Assembly (NCBI GenBank): GCA_012841565.1
Contig: DUUM01000230.1
Location: forward strand, 13,600 to 77,599
Length of the DNA stretch: 64,000 bases
Source: Candidatus Epulonipiscium sp.
GTDB taxonomy: Bacteria > Bacillota_A > Clostridia > Lachnospirales > Cellulosilyticaceae
Direction of reading: 5' to 3'
The translations under genes were made by a program, and so were the position numbers. A model generated the notes under the pieces. The model did no database searches. It was given only the letters and a program-made list of their open reading frames with translations, and had not been told where the DNA came from. How positions within the stretch are numbered: the first letter of the stretch is position 1; each line of letters opens with the position of its first letter. Below are positions 1 to 9,291 of this stretch, piece after piece.

Positions 1-2
1 AG

Positions 3-875
3 GACCGTAACAATGGTGGCAGTTTGCTGGAGGAATATAAGGGGTTTTGGGCAGAATACTTATGTAAGTATATAATAGAATTACGTAAGCGTGGTTATAA
101 TGTAACGAGAATGTCATTGCAAAACGAACCTAAAGCAGTACAAACATGGGATTCTTGTATTTATTCTGCAGAAGAAGAAAAGGAATTTTTAAGAGACTAT
201 TTATATCCAGTAATGGTAAAAAATAATCTGACAGATATAGAGATATTTATATGGGATCACAATAAGGAACGTGCCTTTGAAAGGGCCTGTGAAATGATTG
301 ATGAAACAACAGATCATATGATTACGGGCATTGCATTTCATTGGTACAGCGGAGATCATTTTGAAGCCCTAGAACTAATCGGTCATAAGTTTCCAGATAA
401 GAAGTTGATTTTATCTGAAGCGTGTATTGAGTATTGCAAGTATGATGCCAATGATTTCTTGGCCAATGCACAAAAATATGCTCATGATATAATCGGTAAT
501 TTTAATAATGGGATGCATACTTTTTATGATTGGAATATTTTATTAGACGAACAAGGGGGGCCTAATCATGTGAGTAATTTTTGTGATGCGCCTTTTTTAT
601 ATGATACAAAAGCTGGTGAAGTGCTTGAGCGTAATACCCTCAGTTATATTAAACATTTTAGCCATTATATAATGCCGGGGGCAGTACGTGTTGGGTATTC
701 AAAGTACACCGATAAGCTAGATGTAACGGCGTTTGAGAATCCAGACAAAACGATTATTTTAGTGATATTAAATAGGTTTAATGAACAACTTCCAGTGGCC
801 ATTAGAACAGGCGGAGACTGCGCAGAAATGTTGATTGAGAAAAATTCTATTGTTACTTGTGTGATAAAACCATAA
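3..875 (+). CDS. Glycoside hydrolase family 30 (partial, 5' end outside window)
   Basis: The reading frame is open to the left edge, so the N-terminus is missing and only the last 290 residues are seen. The fragment resembles GH30 (glucosylceramidase/endoxylanase-like) enzymes: the general acid/base Glu lies in the MSLQNEP motif, the likely nucleophile Glu in LILSEACIEY, and the end has the beta-sandwich that packs on the TIM barrel (about the last 70 residues). It heads an operon with GH42 and GH43 enzymes, so a plant beta-glycan such as xylan or galactan is the likely substrate. Exact specificity cannot be read. Whether it carried a signal peptide is unknown because the start is off-window. 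Confidence 0.8.
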   Translation, partial: DRNNGGSLLEEYKGFWAEYLCKYIIELRKRGYNVTRMSLQNEPKAVQTWDSCIYSAEEEKEFLRDYLYPVMVKNNLTDIEIFIWDHNKERAFERACEMIDETTDHMITGIAFHWYSGDHFEALELIGHKFPDKKLILSEACIEYCKYDANDFLANAQKYAHDIIGNFNNGMHTFYDWNILLDEQGGPNHVSNFCDAPFLYDTKAGEVLERNTLSYIKHFSHYIMPGAVRVGYSKYTDKLDVTAFENPDKTIILVILNRFNEQLPVAIRTGGDCAEMLIEKNSIVTCVIKP

Positions 876-893
876 ATGAGAGGAGAGACAGGT

Positions 894-2921
894 ATGAAGG
901 AATTATTATATGGGGCAGCGTATTATGATGAATATATGCCTTATGATCGTTTAGATAAGGATATTGAAATGCTAAAAGCGGCCAATATGAATGTTGTGCG
1001 GATTGCTGAATCAACTTGGAGTACCCTAGAACCCAGAGAGGGTGAATATAATTTTCATCATATAGACCGGGTACTAGATGCTATGGAGGCAGCAGGTATT
1101 TATGTTATTATTGGAACGCCAACTTATGCGATTCCCTCCTGGCTTGCCAATAAAGATGAAAATGTTTTGACAACCACCAAAGATGGAAAGTCCTTATATG
1201 GACATAGGCAAAACATGGATATTGCAAATAAGACTTTTCGTTATTATGCAGAGCGTATTATCCGTGTTTTAATGGAACATGTTGCCCATCGGCCTTGTGT
1301 AATAGGATTTCAAATGGATAATGAGACGAAACATTACGGAACATCAGGGGTATATGTTCAGCAGCTATTTAAAGATTATCTTAAAGAAAAGTATGTAACC
1401 GTAGAAAAGGTTAATCAGGTGTTTGGACTTGCCTACTGGAGTAATGCTCTAGGGTCATGGGATGATTTGCCAGACATGAGAGGAACCATTAATGGGAGTC
1501 TTGCTTGTGAGTTTGAAAAATTTCAACGATTACTTGTGACAGAGTATTTAGGATGGCAAGCTAACATCATTAATGACTATAAAAAAGAAGATCAGTTTGT
1601 CACCCATAACTTTGATTATGAATGGAAAAAATTTGGGGCTGATATTGCTCAGGATGGCTATTCCTATGGGGTTCAACCAGATATTAATCATTTTGATGCG
1701 GCTAAGCATGTTACCATTGCAGGAACGGATATCTATCATATGACACAAGATCAGCTAACAGGAGCAGAAATAGCTTTTGGAGGGGATATTAGTCGTTCTT
1801 TAAAGCAAGATAATTACCTTGTTTTAGAGGCCCAAGCTCAGGCGTTTAAATACTGGACCCCTTATGAGGGGCAACTTCGCCTGCAAGCCTTTAGTCATAT
1901 AGCAAGTGGGGCTAATGGGGTTATGTATTGGCATTGGCACTCCATACACAATAGTTTTGAAACTTATTGGAAAGGCCTCCTGAGTCATGATATGAAATCA
2001 AATCCTACTTACGAAGAAGCCATGATTGTAGGAAGAGAGTTTAAAACCCATAATAAAGATTTAGTTAATTTAAAAAAGAATAATAAAATAGCTATATTAG
2101 TTAGTAATGAGTCTTTAACTAGTTTTAAATGGTTTCCTATAGATAGAGATTTATCTTATAATGATGTCTTTCGCTGGATGTATGATGCTTTATATGAGAT
2201 GAATGTAGAGTGTGATATCTTATTTCCAGAATCAGAAAATATCGAAGATTACAAGGTGATTGTTATTCCGGCCATGTACTGTGCCCCTAAATCTTTACTC
2301 ACCCGTCTAAATAAGTTTGTAGAAAATGGTGGAACTTTAATTTCATCCTTTAAAACAGCCGTAGCGGATGAGACGGTGACTGTTTCTTATGAGGATTTGC
2401 CAGCTACACTTGGTGATTGTTTAGGGCTTACCTATAATCAGTTTTCAGAGCCTAGGGATGTAACCATTGAAGGGTTAGAACTTCAAGAAGAAGAAAAGAA
2501 AGTTTCTTATTGGATGGAACTCTTAAAACCTACTACAGCTGAAGTTATTGCCAGCTATAATCATAAATACTGGGGTAAATATGCAGCTATTACGGCTAAT
2601 TCTTATGGAAAAGGTAATGCTTATTATATTGGTTGTTATACATCTAAAGTAGCCTTAAAGGAAGTTTATAAATTAGCCCTTATAAAAGCGGGACTTGAAA
2701 AAGAGATACAAGCTTATTCATGGCCTATTACCATACGTAAAGGGGTTAATGAAGCGGGAAAGAAGATTTATTTTTATATGAATTATTCACAAGAAGACCA
2801 AGAGATAAGCTGTCCTTACGAAAAAGTAGAAGATATTTTAACAGGAAATATTTATAAAAAAGGTGAGATAATCCAGCTTAAGGATTGGGATTTATGTATT
2901 TTAAAAGGAGGGTCCCTATGA
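894..2921 (+). CDS. GH42 beta-galactosidase, cytoplasmic
   Basis: A 675-residue protein with the GH42 layout: TIM barrel (about 1-380), a central trimerisation domain beginning near KNNKIAILVSNES, and a small C-terminal beta domain. The acid/base is Glu144 in the QMDNE motif and the nucleophile is probably Glu312 in YLVLEAQ. There is no signal peptide, so it probably acts on imported oligosaccharides, releasing terminal galactose or an alpha-arabinopyranose-type sugar. An upstream ATG at 876 is in frame, but AGGAGA at 881-886 lies seven bases before the ATG at 894, so that start is used. Its stop overlaps the next start (ATGA), which implies translational coupling with the GH43 gene. Confidence 0.88.
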   Translation: MKELLYGAAYYDEYMPYDRLDKDIEMLKAANMNVVRIAESTWSTLEPREGEYNFHHIDRVLDAMEAAGIYVIIGTPTYAIPSWLANKDENVLTTTKDGKSLYGHRQNMDIANKTFRYYAERIIRVLMEHVAHRPCVIGFQMDNETKHYGTSGVYVQQLFKDYLKEKYVTVEKVNQVFGLAYWSNALGSWDDLPDMRGTINGSLACEFEKFQRLLVTEYLGWQANIINDYKKEDQFVTHNFDYEWKKFGADIAQDGYSYGVQPDINHFDAAKHVTIAGTDIYHMTQDQLTGAEIAFGGDISRSLKQDNYLVLEAQAQAFKYWTPYEGQLRLQAFSHIASGANGVMYWHWHSIHNSFETYWKGLLSHDMKSNPTYEEAMIVGREFKTHNKDLVNLKKNNKIAILVSNESLTSFKWFPIDRDLSYNDVFRWMYDALYEMNVECDILFPESENIEDYKVIVIPAMYCAPKSLLTRLNKFVENGGTLISSFKTAVADETVTVSYEDLPATLGDCLGLTYNQFSEPRDVTIEGLELQEEEKKVSYWMELLKPTTAEVIASYNHKYWGKYAAITANSYGKGNAYYIGCYTSKVALKEVYKLALIKAGLEKEIQAYSWPITIRKGVNEAGKKIYFYMNYSQEDQEISCPYEKVEDILTGNIYKKGEIIQLKDWDLCILKGGSL

Positions 2922-4552
2922 GTTATTTAAAGAATCCAATTTTACCAGGATTTAATCCTGATCCTTCTATCTGTAGACAGGGGGAAGATTACTATATGGC
3001 AGTATCTTCCTTTGAATGGTTTCCAGGGGTGCCAATTTATCACTCAAAAGATATGAAAAATTGGAAGCTATTAACCCATGCCCTTAATGATGATCAAACG
3101 GCTGATTTAAGACGCCTTCCTTCGGCGAAAGGTGTATGGGCGCCTTGTCTTACGTGGTGTGAAGAAGAAGGGTTATTTTATTTAATGTATAGTATAATGA
3201 ATAGTATGAATGCAAGATTTTTTGATGTGGATAACTATTTAATAACAGCCCCTAGTATAGAGGGCCCTTGGAGTGAACCGGTTTATATTCATTCAGCTGG
3301 ATTTGACCCTTCTATGCTCCACGATGATGACGGCCGAAAGTGGGTTGCTTCGTTAGAATGGGAGACAAGAGATGGGTATCATAAGCCAGGGACCATATGT
3401 GTGGTAGAATATGATAAAGAAACCAAGCATATTGTAGGAAAGCCTAAACGCATATGGGCTGGGGGAACGAGAAGGGGCTGTATTGAAGGACCCCATATTT
3501 ATAAAAGGGAAGATTATTATTATTTAATATGTGCAGAAGGTGGAACGGGTTATGGGCATAGTGTTACGGTTGGCCGTTCCAAAGATGTCTTTGGCCCTTA
3601 TGAATCTGACCCGTGCAATCCAATCTTAACATCTACACCAGATTTTGATGAAATGGATAACGATGATGCAACTAAATTAAACCGCTATAATCCAAATAGT
3701 TATCTACAAAAATCAGGTCATGGTAGTATTGTAGAAACGACTTTATCAGAGATCTATATGGTCCATCATTCGGGAAGGCCTTTTTTACCAGAACTTCGTT
3801 GCACTTTAGGAAGAGAAACCTGTATTCAGAAAATGTACTGGACAGAGGATGGCTGGCTTCGCTTAGAGGGCGGAGGGAATATGGCAAAAGAAGAGGTAGT
3901 GCCTAGTCGATTGAAGGAATATAAGTGGGAAGAGCCTCCTACTAGGCGAGATTTTGATGACCCTAGTATGCCACTGGATTTATATTCACCTCGTATAGAT
4001 TATAGAAGCTTTGCCTCATTAACGGCTCGTAAAGGCCATCTGCGGTTGAGAGGGCAAGAATCCATATCGTCTCACAATCGTGCAAGTGTCATGGCTCATA
4101 AATTAACGTCATTTTATGCAAGTGCTACGACTAAAATGGATTTCAAACCAGAAGTCTATCAACACTATGCAGGTATTATGATATATTATGATAGTATGAA
4201 TTACATTATGCTTAGAAAAACGTATAGTGATCAGTATGATGGTTCAGTTATAGATCTTCTACGTGTGAGAAATGGTGAGAAAATAGAATTACTAAAAGAA
4301 GCAATTCTTGTTAGTGATGAGAGCATCTATTTTAGGGTAGATGTAGAGGGTAGAGAAACGACGTTTTCTTGGTGTATGGATGGGCAAAATTATACGCAAA
4401 TAGGAGATTGTTATGATACATCGGAGTTTTCAGATGAATACTGCAAGACAGGTGAGTTTACAGGAACATTTTTAGGGATTGGATGTGTAGATGCACTTCT
4501 ACATGAGAATTATGCGGATTTTGATTACTTTGATTATAAAGTAGAAAAATAA
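2918..4552 (+). CDS. GH43 beta-xylosidase / alpha-L-arabinofuranosidase
   Basis: A 544-residue enzyme with a GH43 five-bladed propeller (about 1-310) and a C-terminal concanavalin-like beta-sandwich (about 340-544), as in bacterial xylan 1,4-beta-xylosidases. The three catalytic carboxylates are visible: Asp15 (FNPDPS, base), Asp130 (GFDPSML, pKa modulator) and Glu190 (GCIEGPH, acid). It lacks a signal peptide, so it probably trims imported xylo- or arabino-oligosaccharides. An AAGGAGGG site ends seven bases before the ATG. The start overlaps the GH42 stop. Together with GH30 and GH42 it points to arabinoxylan or arabinogalactan use. Confidence 0.88.
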   Translation: MSYLKNPILPGFNPDPSICRQGEDYYMAVSSFEWFPGVPIYHSKDMKNWKLLTHALNDDQTADLRRLPSAKGVWAPCLTWCEEEGLFYLMYSIMNSMNARFFDVDNYLITAPSIEGPWSEPVYIHSAGFDPSMLHDDDGRKWVASLEWETRDGYHKPGTICVVEYDKETKHIVGKPKRIWAGGTRRGCIEGPHIYKREDYYYLICAEGGTGYGHSVTVGRSKDVFGPYESDPCNPILTSTPDFDEMDNDDATKLNRYNPNSYLQKSGHGSIVETTLSEIYMVHHSGRPFLPELRCTLGRETCIQKMYWTEDGWLRLEGGGNMAKEEVVPSRLKEYKWEEPPTRRDFDDPSMPLDLYSPRIDYRSFASLTARKGHLRLRGQESISSHNRASVMAHKLTSFYASATTKMDFKPEVYQHYAGIMIYYDSMNYIMLRKTYSDQYDGSVIDLLRVRNGEKIELLKEAILVSDESIYFRVDVEGRETTFSWCMDGQNYTQIGDCYDTSEFSDEYCKTGEFTGTFLGIGCVDALLHENYADFDYFDYKVEK

Positions 4553-4588
4553 ACGATACTAGTGGTATTAAAGAAGGGGATCTCTCTT

Positions 4589-6385
4589 GTGAAAAATATT
4601 AAAGCCTGGTTCTCAAAATTAAAGATAAAATATAAGATTGTCTTATCAATGTATGTGATCATCATTCCAATATCACTCTTTATTAGTAGTTATATCTATG
4701 TCAAAAGTTCAAAAGACGTGGTAGAAAATATGTCGGAATTATATCAGAATTTAGTGAACACTATTGATGAGAACATTAACTATCTTCAATCTGATGTTGA
4801 GGATTTATTAACCTATTTATGTGTTAATAATGATGTGCGTTATATTTTAAATGAAGAAGAGGGATCTCCGTCAATAGCTTATCCTTTAGTTTGGGAAAAA
4901 AACACGCCTATGGACTTAGTTAGGGATATGATGTCTATTAAAAGTCATATTAAGACATTAATATTATACTCGGAAAATGGTATCAGACCGTTTTATTTAA
5001 GTCGGGACAATAGTGTCTATAACACAGATATTAATGAAGTTCATGATACACCAATATACCAGAAAGCTTATGAGGCTCAAGGGGATTATGTATGGAGCCA
5101 CGTTAATAAAGGGGATAAGAATTTATTTGTGGTTAATAAGTCTGATAAAATTGTAGCCTCTAGGGTTATATTTGATTATGCTAAAAAGAAACGTCTTGGC
5201 TACTTAGGCATAGGTATAAATGTTGATAAGTATATTCAGCTATGTAAAAGTGGGCTTTACCAGGAAAACGAAGGTATTCTTGTATTTAATAAAAATGGCG
5301 AAGAACTGGTGCGATTCGGTGAGATAGATGAGTCAGCATATGACTATATACAAGGCCTGGATTATAAGAAGATACCTAAAAAGGAATATTTAAAATACCA
5401 AAATTATTATATTTTTTTAAGCCAGGATAAAGAAGGTAGTAACTATACTTGTTATATGGTACCGGAAGAAAATTGGCTTTCACAAGTTAAAAATGCCAAA
5501 ATATTACCGATATTATTTGGGGCAGTCCTATTAATCGGCTTATGGCCATTACTGATGTTTGCTTCAACTGTAATCTCTAAGCCATTACAGCGGCTCTATG
5601 AGTCTATGATGAAGTTTAAAGAAGGAGACTTTGAACAACAGGTAGAGGTAACCTTGTATGATGAGATTGGAGAAGTATCCGCTTGTTTTAATACCATGGT
5701 TAATGATATTAAAGACTTAATTGATCGAAACTATGTTATGGTCTTAAGAGAGAAGCAAAGTGAGTATGACGCTTTACAGGCTCAAATTAATCCTCATTTT
5801 TTATATAATACACTAGATTCTTTATATTGGCAGGCATTAAATGGTGGTAGTGATGAGCTGGCGGAGGATATTCTTTCACTTTCTCAACTTTTTCGCCTTG
5901 TGTTAAGTCAGGGAGAAAGTATCATTCCAGTGGAACAGGAAGTTAAGCTGAATTATCATTATCTTCAAATTCAGAAGATGCGTTTTAATAAAAAGTTAGA
6001 TTATAGAATTGATATTGATGAAAAAATATTAGCGTATAGAATACCAAAGCTAATCTTACAGCCTTTTGTTGAGAATGCGGTGATCCATGGACTAGAGTGT
6101 TCTGGGGAAATGGGATTTATTGAAATAACGGGTAAACTAGAAGAGACCTACCTAAAGTTTCAAATTAAAGATAATGGCGTAGGATTGACCCAAGATCAAA
6201 TTAATAAGATATTTTCACAAGATGAGTCCAAGGAATATTCAAGCACGAGAATTGGTGGTTATGCCATTAAAAATGTAAAAGAACGGTTAGATTTAAGGTA
6301 TCAAGGTGATTTTAAATTAAATATTGAGAGTAAAATAGGGGACGGGACAACCATCACTATTTTAATTCCAGCTAATGTGGAATAA
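4589..6385 (+). CDS. YesM-type sensor histidine kinase
   Basis: A membrane sensor kinase of the YesM/LytS-like class. Order: TM1 (about 15-38), an extracytoplasmic sensing domain of roughly 260 residues, TM2 (about 300-325), HAMP, then the His_kinase domain with the phospho-His motif INPHFLYNTLD and an HATPase domain (N box QPFVENAVIHGL, G box DNGVGL). YesMN pairs usually sit with polysaccharide or oligosaccharide genes and sense extracellular sugar, which fits the GH30-GH42-GH43 genes just upstream. The GTG at 4589 follows AAGGGGA at about nine bases and is preferred over the in-frame GTG at 4562, which has no clear site. Confidence 0.88.
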   Translation: MKNIKAWFSKLKIKYKIVLSMYVIIIPISLFISSYIYVKSSKDVVENMSELYQNLVNTIDENINYLQSDVEDLLTYLCVNNDVRYILNEEEGSPSIAYPLVWEKNTPMDLVRDMMSIKSHIKTLILYSENGIRPFYLSRDNSVYNTDINEVHDTPIYQKAYEAQGDYVWSHVNKGDKNLFVVNKSDKIVASRVIFDYAKKKRLGYLGIGINVDKYIQLCKSGLYQENEGILVFNKNGEELVRFGEIDESAYDYIQGLDYKKIPKKEYLKYQNYYIFLSQDKEGSNYTCYMVPEENWLSQVKNAKILPILFGAVLLIGLWPLLMFASTVISKPLQRLYESMMKFKEGDFEQQVEVTLYDEIGEVSACFNTMVNDIKDLIDRNYVMVLREKQSEYDALQAQINPHFLYNTLDSLYWQALNGGSDELAEDILSLSQLFRLVLSQGESIIPVEQEVKLNYHYLQIQKMRFNKKLDYRIDIDEKILAYRIPKLILQPFVENAVIHGLECSGEMGFIEITGKLEETYLKFQIKDNGVGLTQDQINKIFSQDESKEYSSTRIGGYAIKNVKERLDLRYQGDFKLNIESKIGDGTTITILIPANVE

Positions 6386-6398
6386 GGAGGAGGCTCTT

Positions 6399-7151
6399 AT
6401 GGTAAAGGCTGCTGTAACATTATTAATTGCAGATGATGAAGATCATATTCGGAATGGCATTAAGACATATATAGCGTTAAATAGTAAAGTAATTGACAAA
6501 ATATATACAGCAAGTGATGGGGCAGAAGCATTAGATAAAATATTTAAATATAAGCCAGATATCATGTTAATCGATGTACAAATGCCTTATAAAAATGGAT
6601 TAACGGTTATGAAAGAAGCGAATGAAGCCGGAGTCTGCCCTAAAACTATTATTCTAAGTGGATATGATGATTTTGCATACGCTCAACAAGCTATTAGGCA
6701 TGGGGCACTGGACTATTTACTCAAACCATGCCGTTCTACGGACATCTTAATGAAAGTAGAAAGACTAGCTAAAACCAATGATGCAGGTGATGTAGGAATC
6801 CTTTCTCTAGGAGAGGAAAAAGAGGAAAAGCAGGGCAATCAAATCGTTAGTATGGCCGTGGAATATATCAATGAGCATTATATGGAAAGCCTTTCCTTAA
6901 CAAAAGTAGCCGAGGAAGTGGGCGTTACACCAGGCTATCTAACGACTTTATTTGCTCAAACCATCGGAGATGGGTTTGTTGACTATCTCAATAAGATTCG
7001 CGTAGACCGGGCTTGCAATTATCTACACGATGGGCAACTAAAAATATATGAAGTGGCCTATAAAGTAGGATTTAAAGATGAAAAGTACTTTACAAGAGTG
7101 TTTAAGAAAATAACAAAAGTGAGTCCATCGCAATTTCGTAAGAAGATTTAG
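6399..7151 (+). CDS. YesN-type response regulator with AraC DNA-binding domain
   Basis: A 250-residue regulator. The receiver domain (about 1-120) keeps the acidic pocket Asp12/Asp13, phospho-acceptor Asp59 (MLIDVQMP) and Lys109 (LLKP). The C-terminal ~100 residues form an AraC-type double helix-turn-helix (VEYINEHYMESLSLTKVAEEVG ... PSQFRKK region). It is shorter than many YesN proteins because the linker is brief. AAGGAGGAGG stands just before the ATG at 6399, so that start is taken. It almost certainly pairs with the preceding kinase (13 bases between genes) and activates the glycan genes. A REP palindrome directly downstream probably ends the transcript. Confidence 0.9.
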   Translation: MVKAAVTLLIADDEDHIRNGIKTYIALNSKVIDKIYTASDGAEALDKIFKYKPDIMLIDVQMPYKNGLTVMKEANEAGVCPKTIILSGYDDFAYAQQAIRHGALDYLLKPCRSTDILMKVERLAKTNDAGDVGILSLGEEKEEKQGNQIVSMAVEYINEHYMESLSLTKVAEEVGVTPGYLTTLFAQTIGDGFVDYLNKIRVDRACNYLHDGQLKIYEVAYKVGFKDEKYFTRVFKKITKVSPSQFRKKI

Positions 7152-7155
7152 TGCA

Positions 7156-7214
7156 GGGGACGGTTCACAAATAATACTAATTTTCCAAACTAGTATTATT
7201 TGTGAACCGTCCCC
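7156..7214. repeat. REP palindrome 1 (RAYT-type)
   Basis: Two perfect 24-bp arms beginning GGGGACGGTTCACAA are separated by an 11-base loop. The outer 17 bases match the other REP elements; the inner arm (ATAATACTA side) is private to this copy but still self-complementary. It lies between the response-regulator stop and the HEPN/CBS gene and can fold as a strong hairpin in either transcript. Confidence 0.9.
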
Positions 7215-7277
7215 TTTCATTATCCTCACATGTTATAATATAATATATCAATAGCAACAAAAAAAGGAGTGGGTGTA

Positions 7278-8015
7278 ATGGCAGAAAATCTTAGTAACTC
7301 ACAAAAGTTTTTAGCCACTTATAATGAATTAGATGATTTCATGCGTCAAGATTTAAATGCAGAAAATTATGTAGGCCATAGTGATCTAATTCAAAAAATA
7401 ATTAAAAAAGGTAATAATGTGTTTAATTACCACTATCAAGATTTAAAAAGCTTTGCAAGACTTAGAAATGCAATTGTTCATAACCCGGACAAAAGAACAG
7501 CAGACCCTATAGCAGAGCCACATGATGAGATTGTCAGACAATACCAAGAATTACTTGATAAGGCGGTTAGACCTGAATTAGCTTTAAATCACCTAGCGAT
7601 TCCAATTGATAAGCTATGTGTAGTTACTCCTAATACCAATGTTTTAAAAGCAATGGAGATTATGAGTAAGAACAGTTTCACCTATTTACCTGTCCTTGAA
7701 AATCATAAACTTGTAGGGGTTTTTAGTGAGAGTACACTATTTGATTATATTTTTAAACGGCAAGGTGCTGTTGTTGATGAAAAACTGGCTATTGCGGATC
7801 TAGGAGAAGCTATTCATATTAACAATCATGGCAGTGAATCATTTATTTTTCTGAACAAAACGGTTACAGTTATAGAGATAGAAGATATTTTCCGTAAGGG
7901 ATTTAAAGATAATAAAAGAATTGCAGTTGTTTTCGTTACAGAAGATGGAACAGAGACAGGTAAGGTATTAGGACTCGTTACTGCCTGGGAAGTTGCAGGC
8001 TACAATATTACATGA
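7278..8015 (+). CDS. HEPN-like helical domain fused to a CBS domain pair
   Basis: A 245-residue cytoplasmic protein. The N-terminal ~105 residues are helical and carry R63-NAIV-H68, the RX4H signature of HEPN-type RNases. The C-terminal part (about 108-245) is a CBS pair: a well-formed first CBS (LAIPIDKLCVVTPNTNVLKA ... YLPVLENHKLVGVFSES) and a more divergent second. CBS pairs usually bind adenine nucleotides such as AMP, ATP or c-di-AMP. A nucleotide-gated RNase or toxin-like switch is possible but is inference; the RX4H motif also occurs in helical families not known to cut RNA. The ATG at 7278 follows AAAAAGGAG. An extended -10 (TGTTATAAT, 7231-7239) may be its promoter. No antitoxin partner is adjacent. 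Confidence 0.65.
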   Translation: MAENLSNSQKFLATYNELDDFMRQDLNAENYVGHSDLIQKIIKKGNNVFNYHYQDLKSFARLRNAIVHNPDKRTADPIAEPHDEIVRQYQELLDKAVRPELALNHLAIPIDKLCVVTPNTNVLKAMEIMSKNSFTYLPVLENHKLVGVFSESTLFDYIFKRQGAVVDEKLAIADLGEAIHINNHGSESFIFLNKTVTVIEIEDIFRKGFKDNKRIAVVFVTEDGTETGKVLGLVTAWEVAGYNIT

Positions 8016-8043
8016 TAGAAGGCAAGTGCAGTGCCAAGGACAA

Positions 8044-8100
8044 GGGGACGGTTCACAAATAACAGGAGTTTAAAACTCCTGTTATTTGTGAACCGTCCCC
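8044..8100. repeat. REP palindrome 2, perfect, left flank of RAYT gene
   Basis: A 57-base perfect palindrome with one central unpaired base: two 28-base arms starting GGGGACGGTTCACAA. The middle arm is AACAGGAG and the core AGTTT/AAACT. It ends 69 bases before the transposase start and, with REP 3, brackets the transposase gene in the usual RAYT arrangement. Confidence 0.93.
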
Positions 8101-8169
8101 TATTGCAGTGTCTAAAAACCCCATAATTGGTAATACTCCTAACTAAGTAAAGGAAAGGTGAGGATATAT

Positions 8170-9075
8170 ATGCCGAGAGAAGCCAGAGTGATAAGCAAGA
8201 CCGGGAAGTATCATATTGTTGTGAAGAGTCTTAGGGAGTTTGATTTATTTAGAGATAGTGATGATAAAAATAAGTATTTAGAAATAATTTATAAGTACAA
8301 AATAAAATATGGATTTACGCTATATGCATACTGCTTAATGAGTAACCACGGGCATTATATTATTGATTGCCTAGGGGTTGATATATCCACTGTAATAGCT
8401 TGTATTAATTTATCCTATGGTTATTACTACAATAAGAAATACAAGCGCTATGGGCCAGTATTTAAGGCCCGTTTTCATAGTACTCCTATTGAAAATGACC
8501 GGTATATGGTAGCGGTATCAGCCTATATTCATAACAATCCTAAAGATATCCAAGGATATGAGACGAAAGTGCAGGAATATCCTTTTTCAAGCTTGAAGGA
8601 ATACATTGATGAAACCAATGTATTTGGTGTATTAACAAGATCATTCTTAATAGACCTTATAGGATTTAAACATAAGCAAAATAAAAAGGCTTATTTAAAG
8701 TTAATTATGAATTGCATAGATTTAGAAACTGAAATAGATATTGAATTTGCAAAGGTAAGAAGTGAATATAGAAGTGAAAAAAACTTTGTAGCTAGAACCC
8801 ATGTACCAAATGAAATTATAAATTATGTAGCACAAAAATTTAAACAGCATCCCCATGATATATATGCAAAATACAAAAGGGAATACACTAAAATGCGGGC
8901 AGTTACTTGCTTGTTAATGTGTCATTTTTGTAATATGGGGCATCGACAGATCTGTGAGGTTATAGGCAACATTACACAGTCAGGAATAGCATATCTAACA
9001 GCAAAAGGATTAGATTATATTATAGAAGAAAGAGAATTAATAGAAGATTTTATTACTATTTCTACGAGTAGCTAA
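8170..9075 (+). CDS. REP-associated tyrosine transposase (RAYT, Y1/HUH family)
   Basis: A 301-residue Y1 transposase of the IS200/TnpA-REP class. The HUH motif is His60-Gly61-His62 in MSNHGHYII, and the likely catalytic tyrosine is Tyr119 in AYIHNNP; the conserved FKARFHS segment lies between. The C-terminal ~90 residues (from about HPHDIYAKYKREYTKM) look like a DnaA domain-IV type helix-turn-helix (helices, then GHRQICEVIG ... SGIAYL), a probable DNA-recognition module. RAYTs are known to nick and bind REP hairpins; the intact REPs on both sides fit that. AGGTGAGG precedes ATG 8170 by six bases, so it is chosen over an in-frame GTG at 8158. The gene is intact. Confidence 0.87.
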   Translation: MPREARVISKTGKYHIVVKSLREFDLFRDSDDKNKYLEIIYKYKIKYGFTLYAYCLMSNHGHYIIDCLGVDISTVIACINLSYGYYYNKKYKRYGPVFKARFHSTPIENDRYMVAVSAYIHNNPKDIQGYETKVQEYPFSSLKEYIDETNVFGVLTRSFLIDLIGFKHKQNKKAYLKLIMNCIDLETEIDIEFAKVRSEYRSEKNFVARTHVPNEIINYVAQKFKQHPHDIYAKYKREYTKMRAVTCLLMCHFCNMGHRQICEVIGNITQSGIAYLTAKGLDYIIEERELIEDFITISTSS

Positions 9076-9205
9076 ATAAAATCAAAAGTGGATTATGGTG
9101 ATAGGTAATTAAATTAATTAGCCAGTGAAGGCTTTTTTGTGGTGCTCAGAATTGGAGATAAGGATGAAGTTGGCTAAAGGTATGATGAAAAGAGGGACGA
9201 AAAGA

Positions 9206-9265
9206 GGGGACGGTTCACAAATGATACCAGTTTTCGAAAACTGGTATCATTTGTGAACCGTCCCC
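9206..9265. repeat. REP palindrome 3, perfect 60-mer, right flank of RAYT gene
   Basis: A 60-base perfect palindrome with no loop: 30-base arms, outer arm GGGGACGGTTCACAA, middle arm TGATACC, core AGTTTTCGAAAACT. It lies between the convergent RAYT and alcohol dehydrogenase genes and can serve as a two-way terminator. A short imperfect echo (AGAGGGACG, about 9191-9199) precedes it. Confidence 0.93.
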
Positions 9266-9291
9266 TCCTGCTCCCCTCCTGCTTCTCTGCT

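Noticed and set aside
876..893. N-terminal extension of the GH42 gene
   Set aside because: The ribosome site is inside this stretch and points to the ATG at 894.
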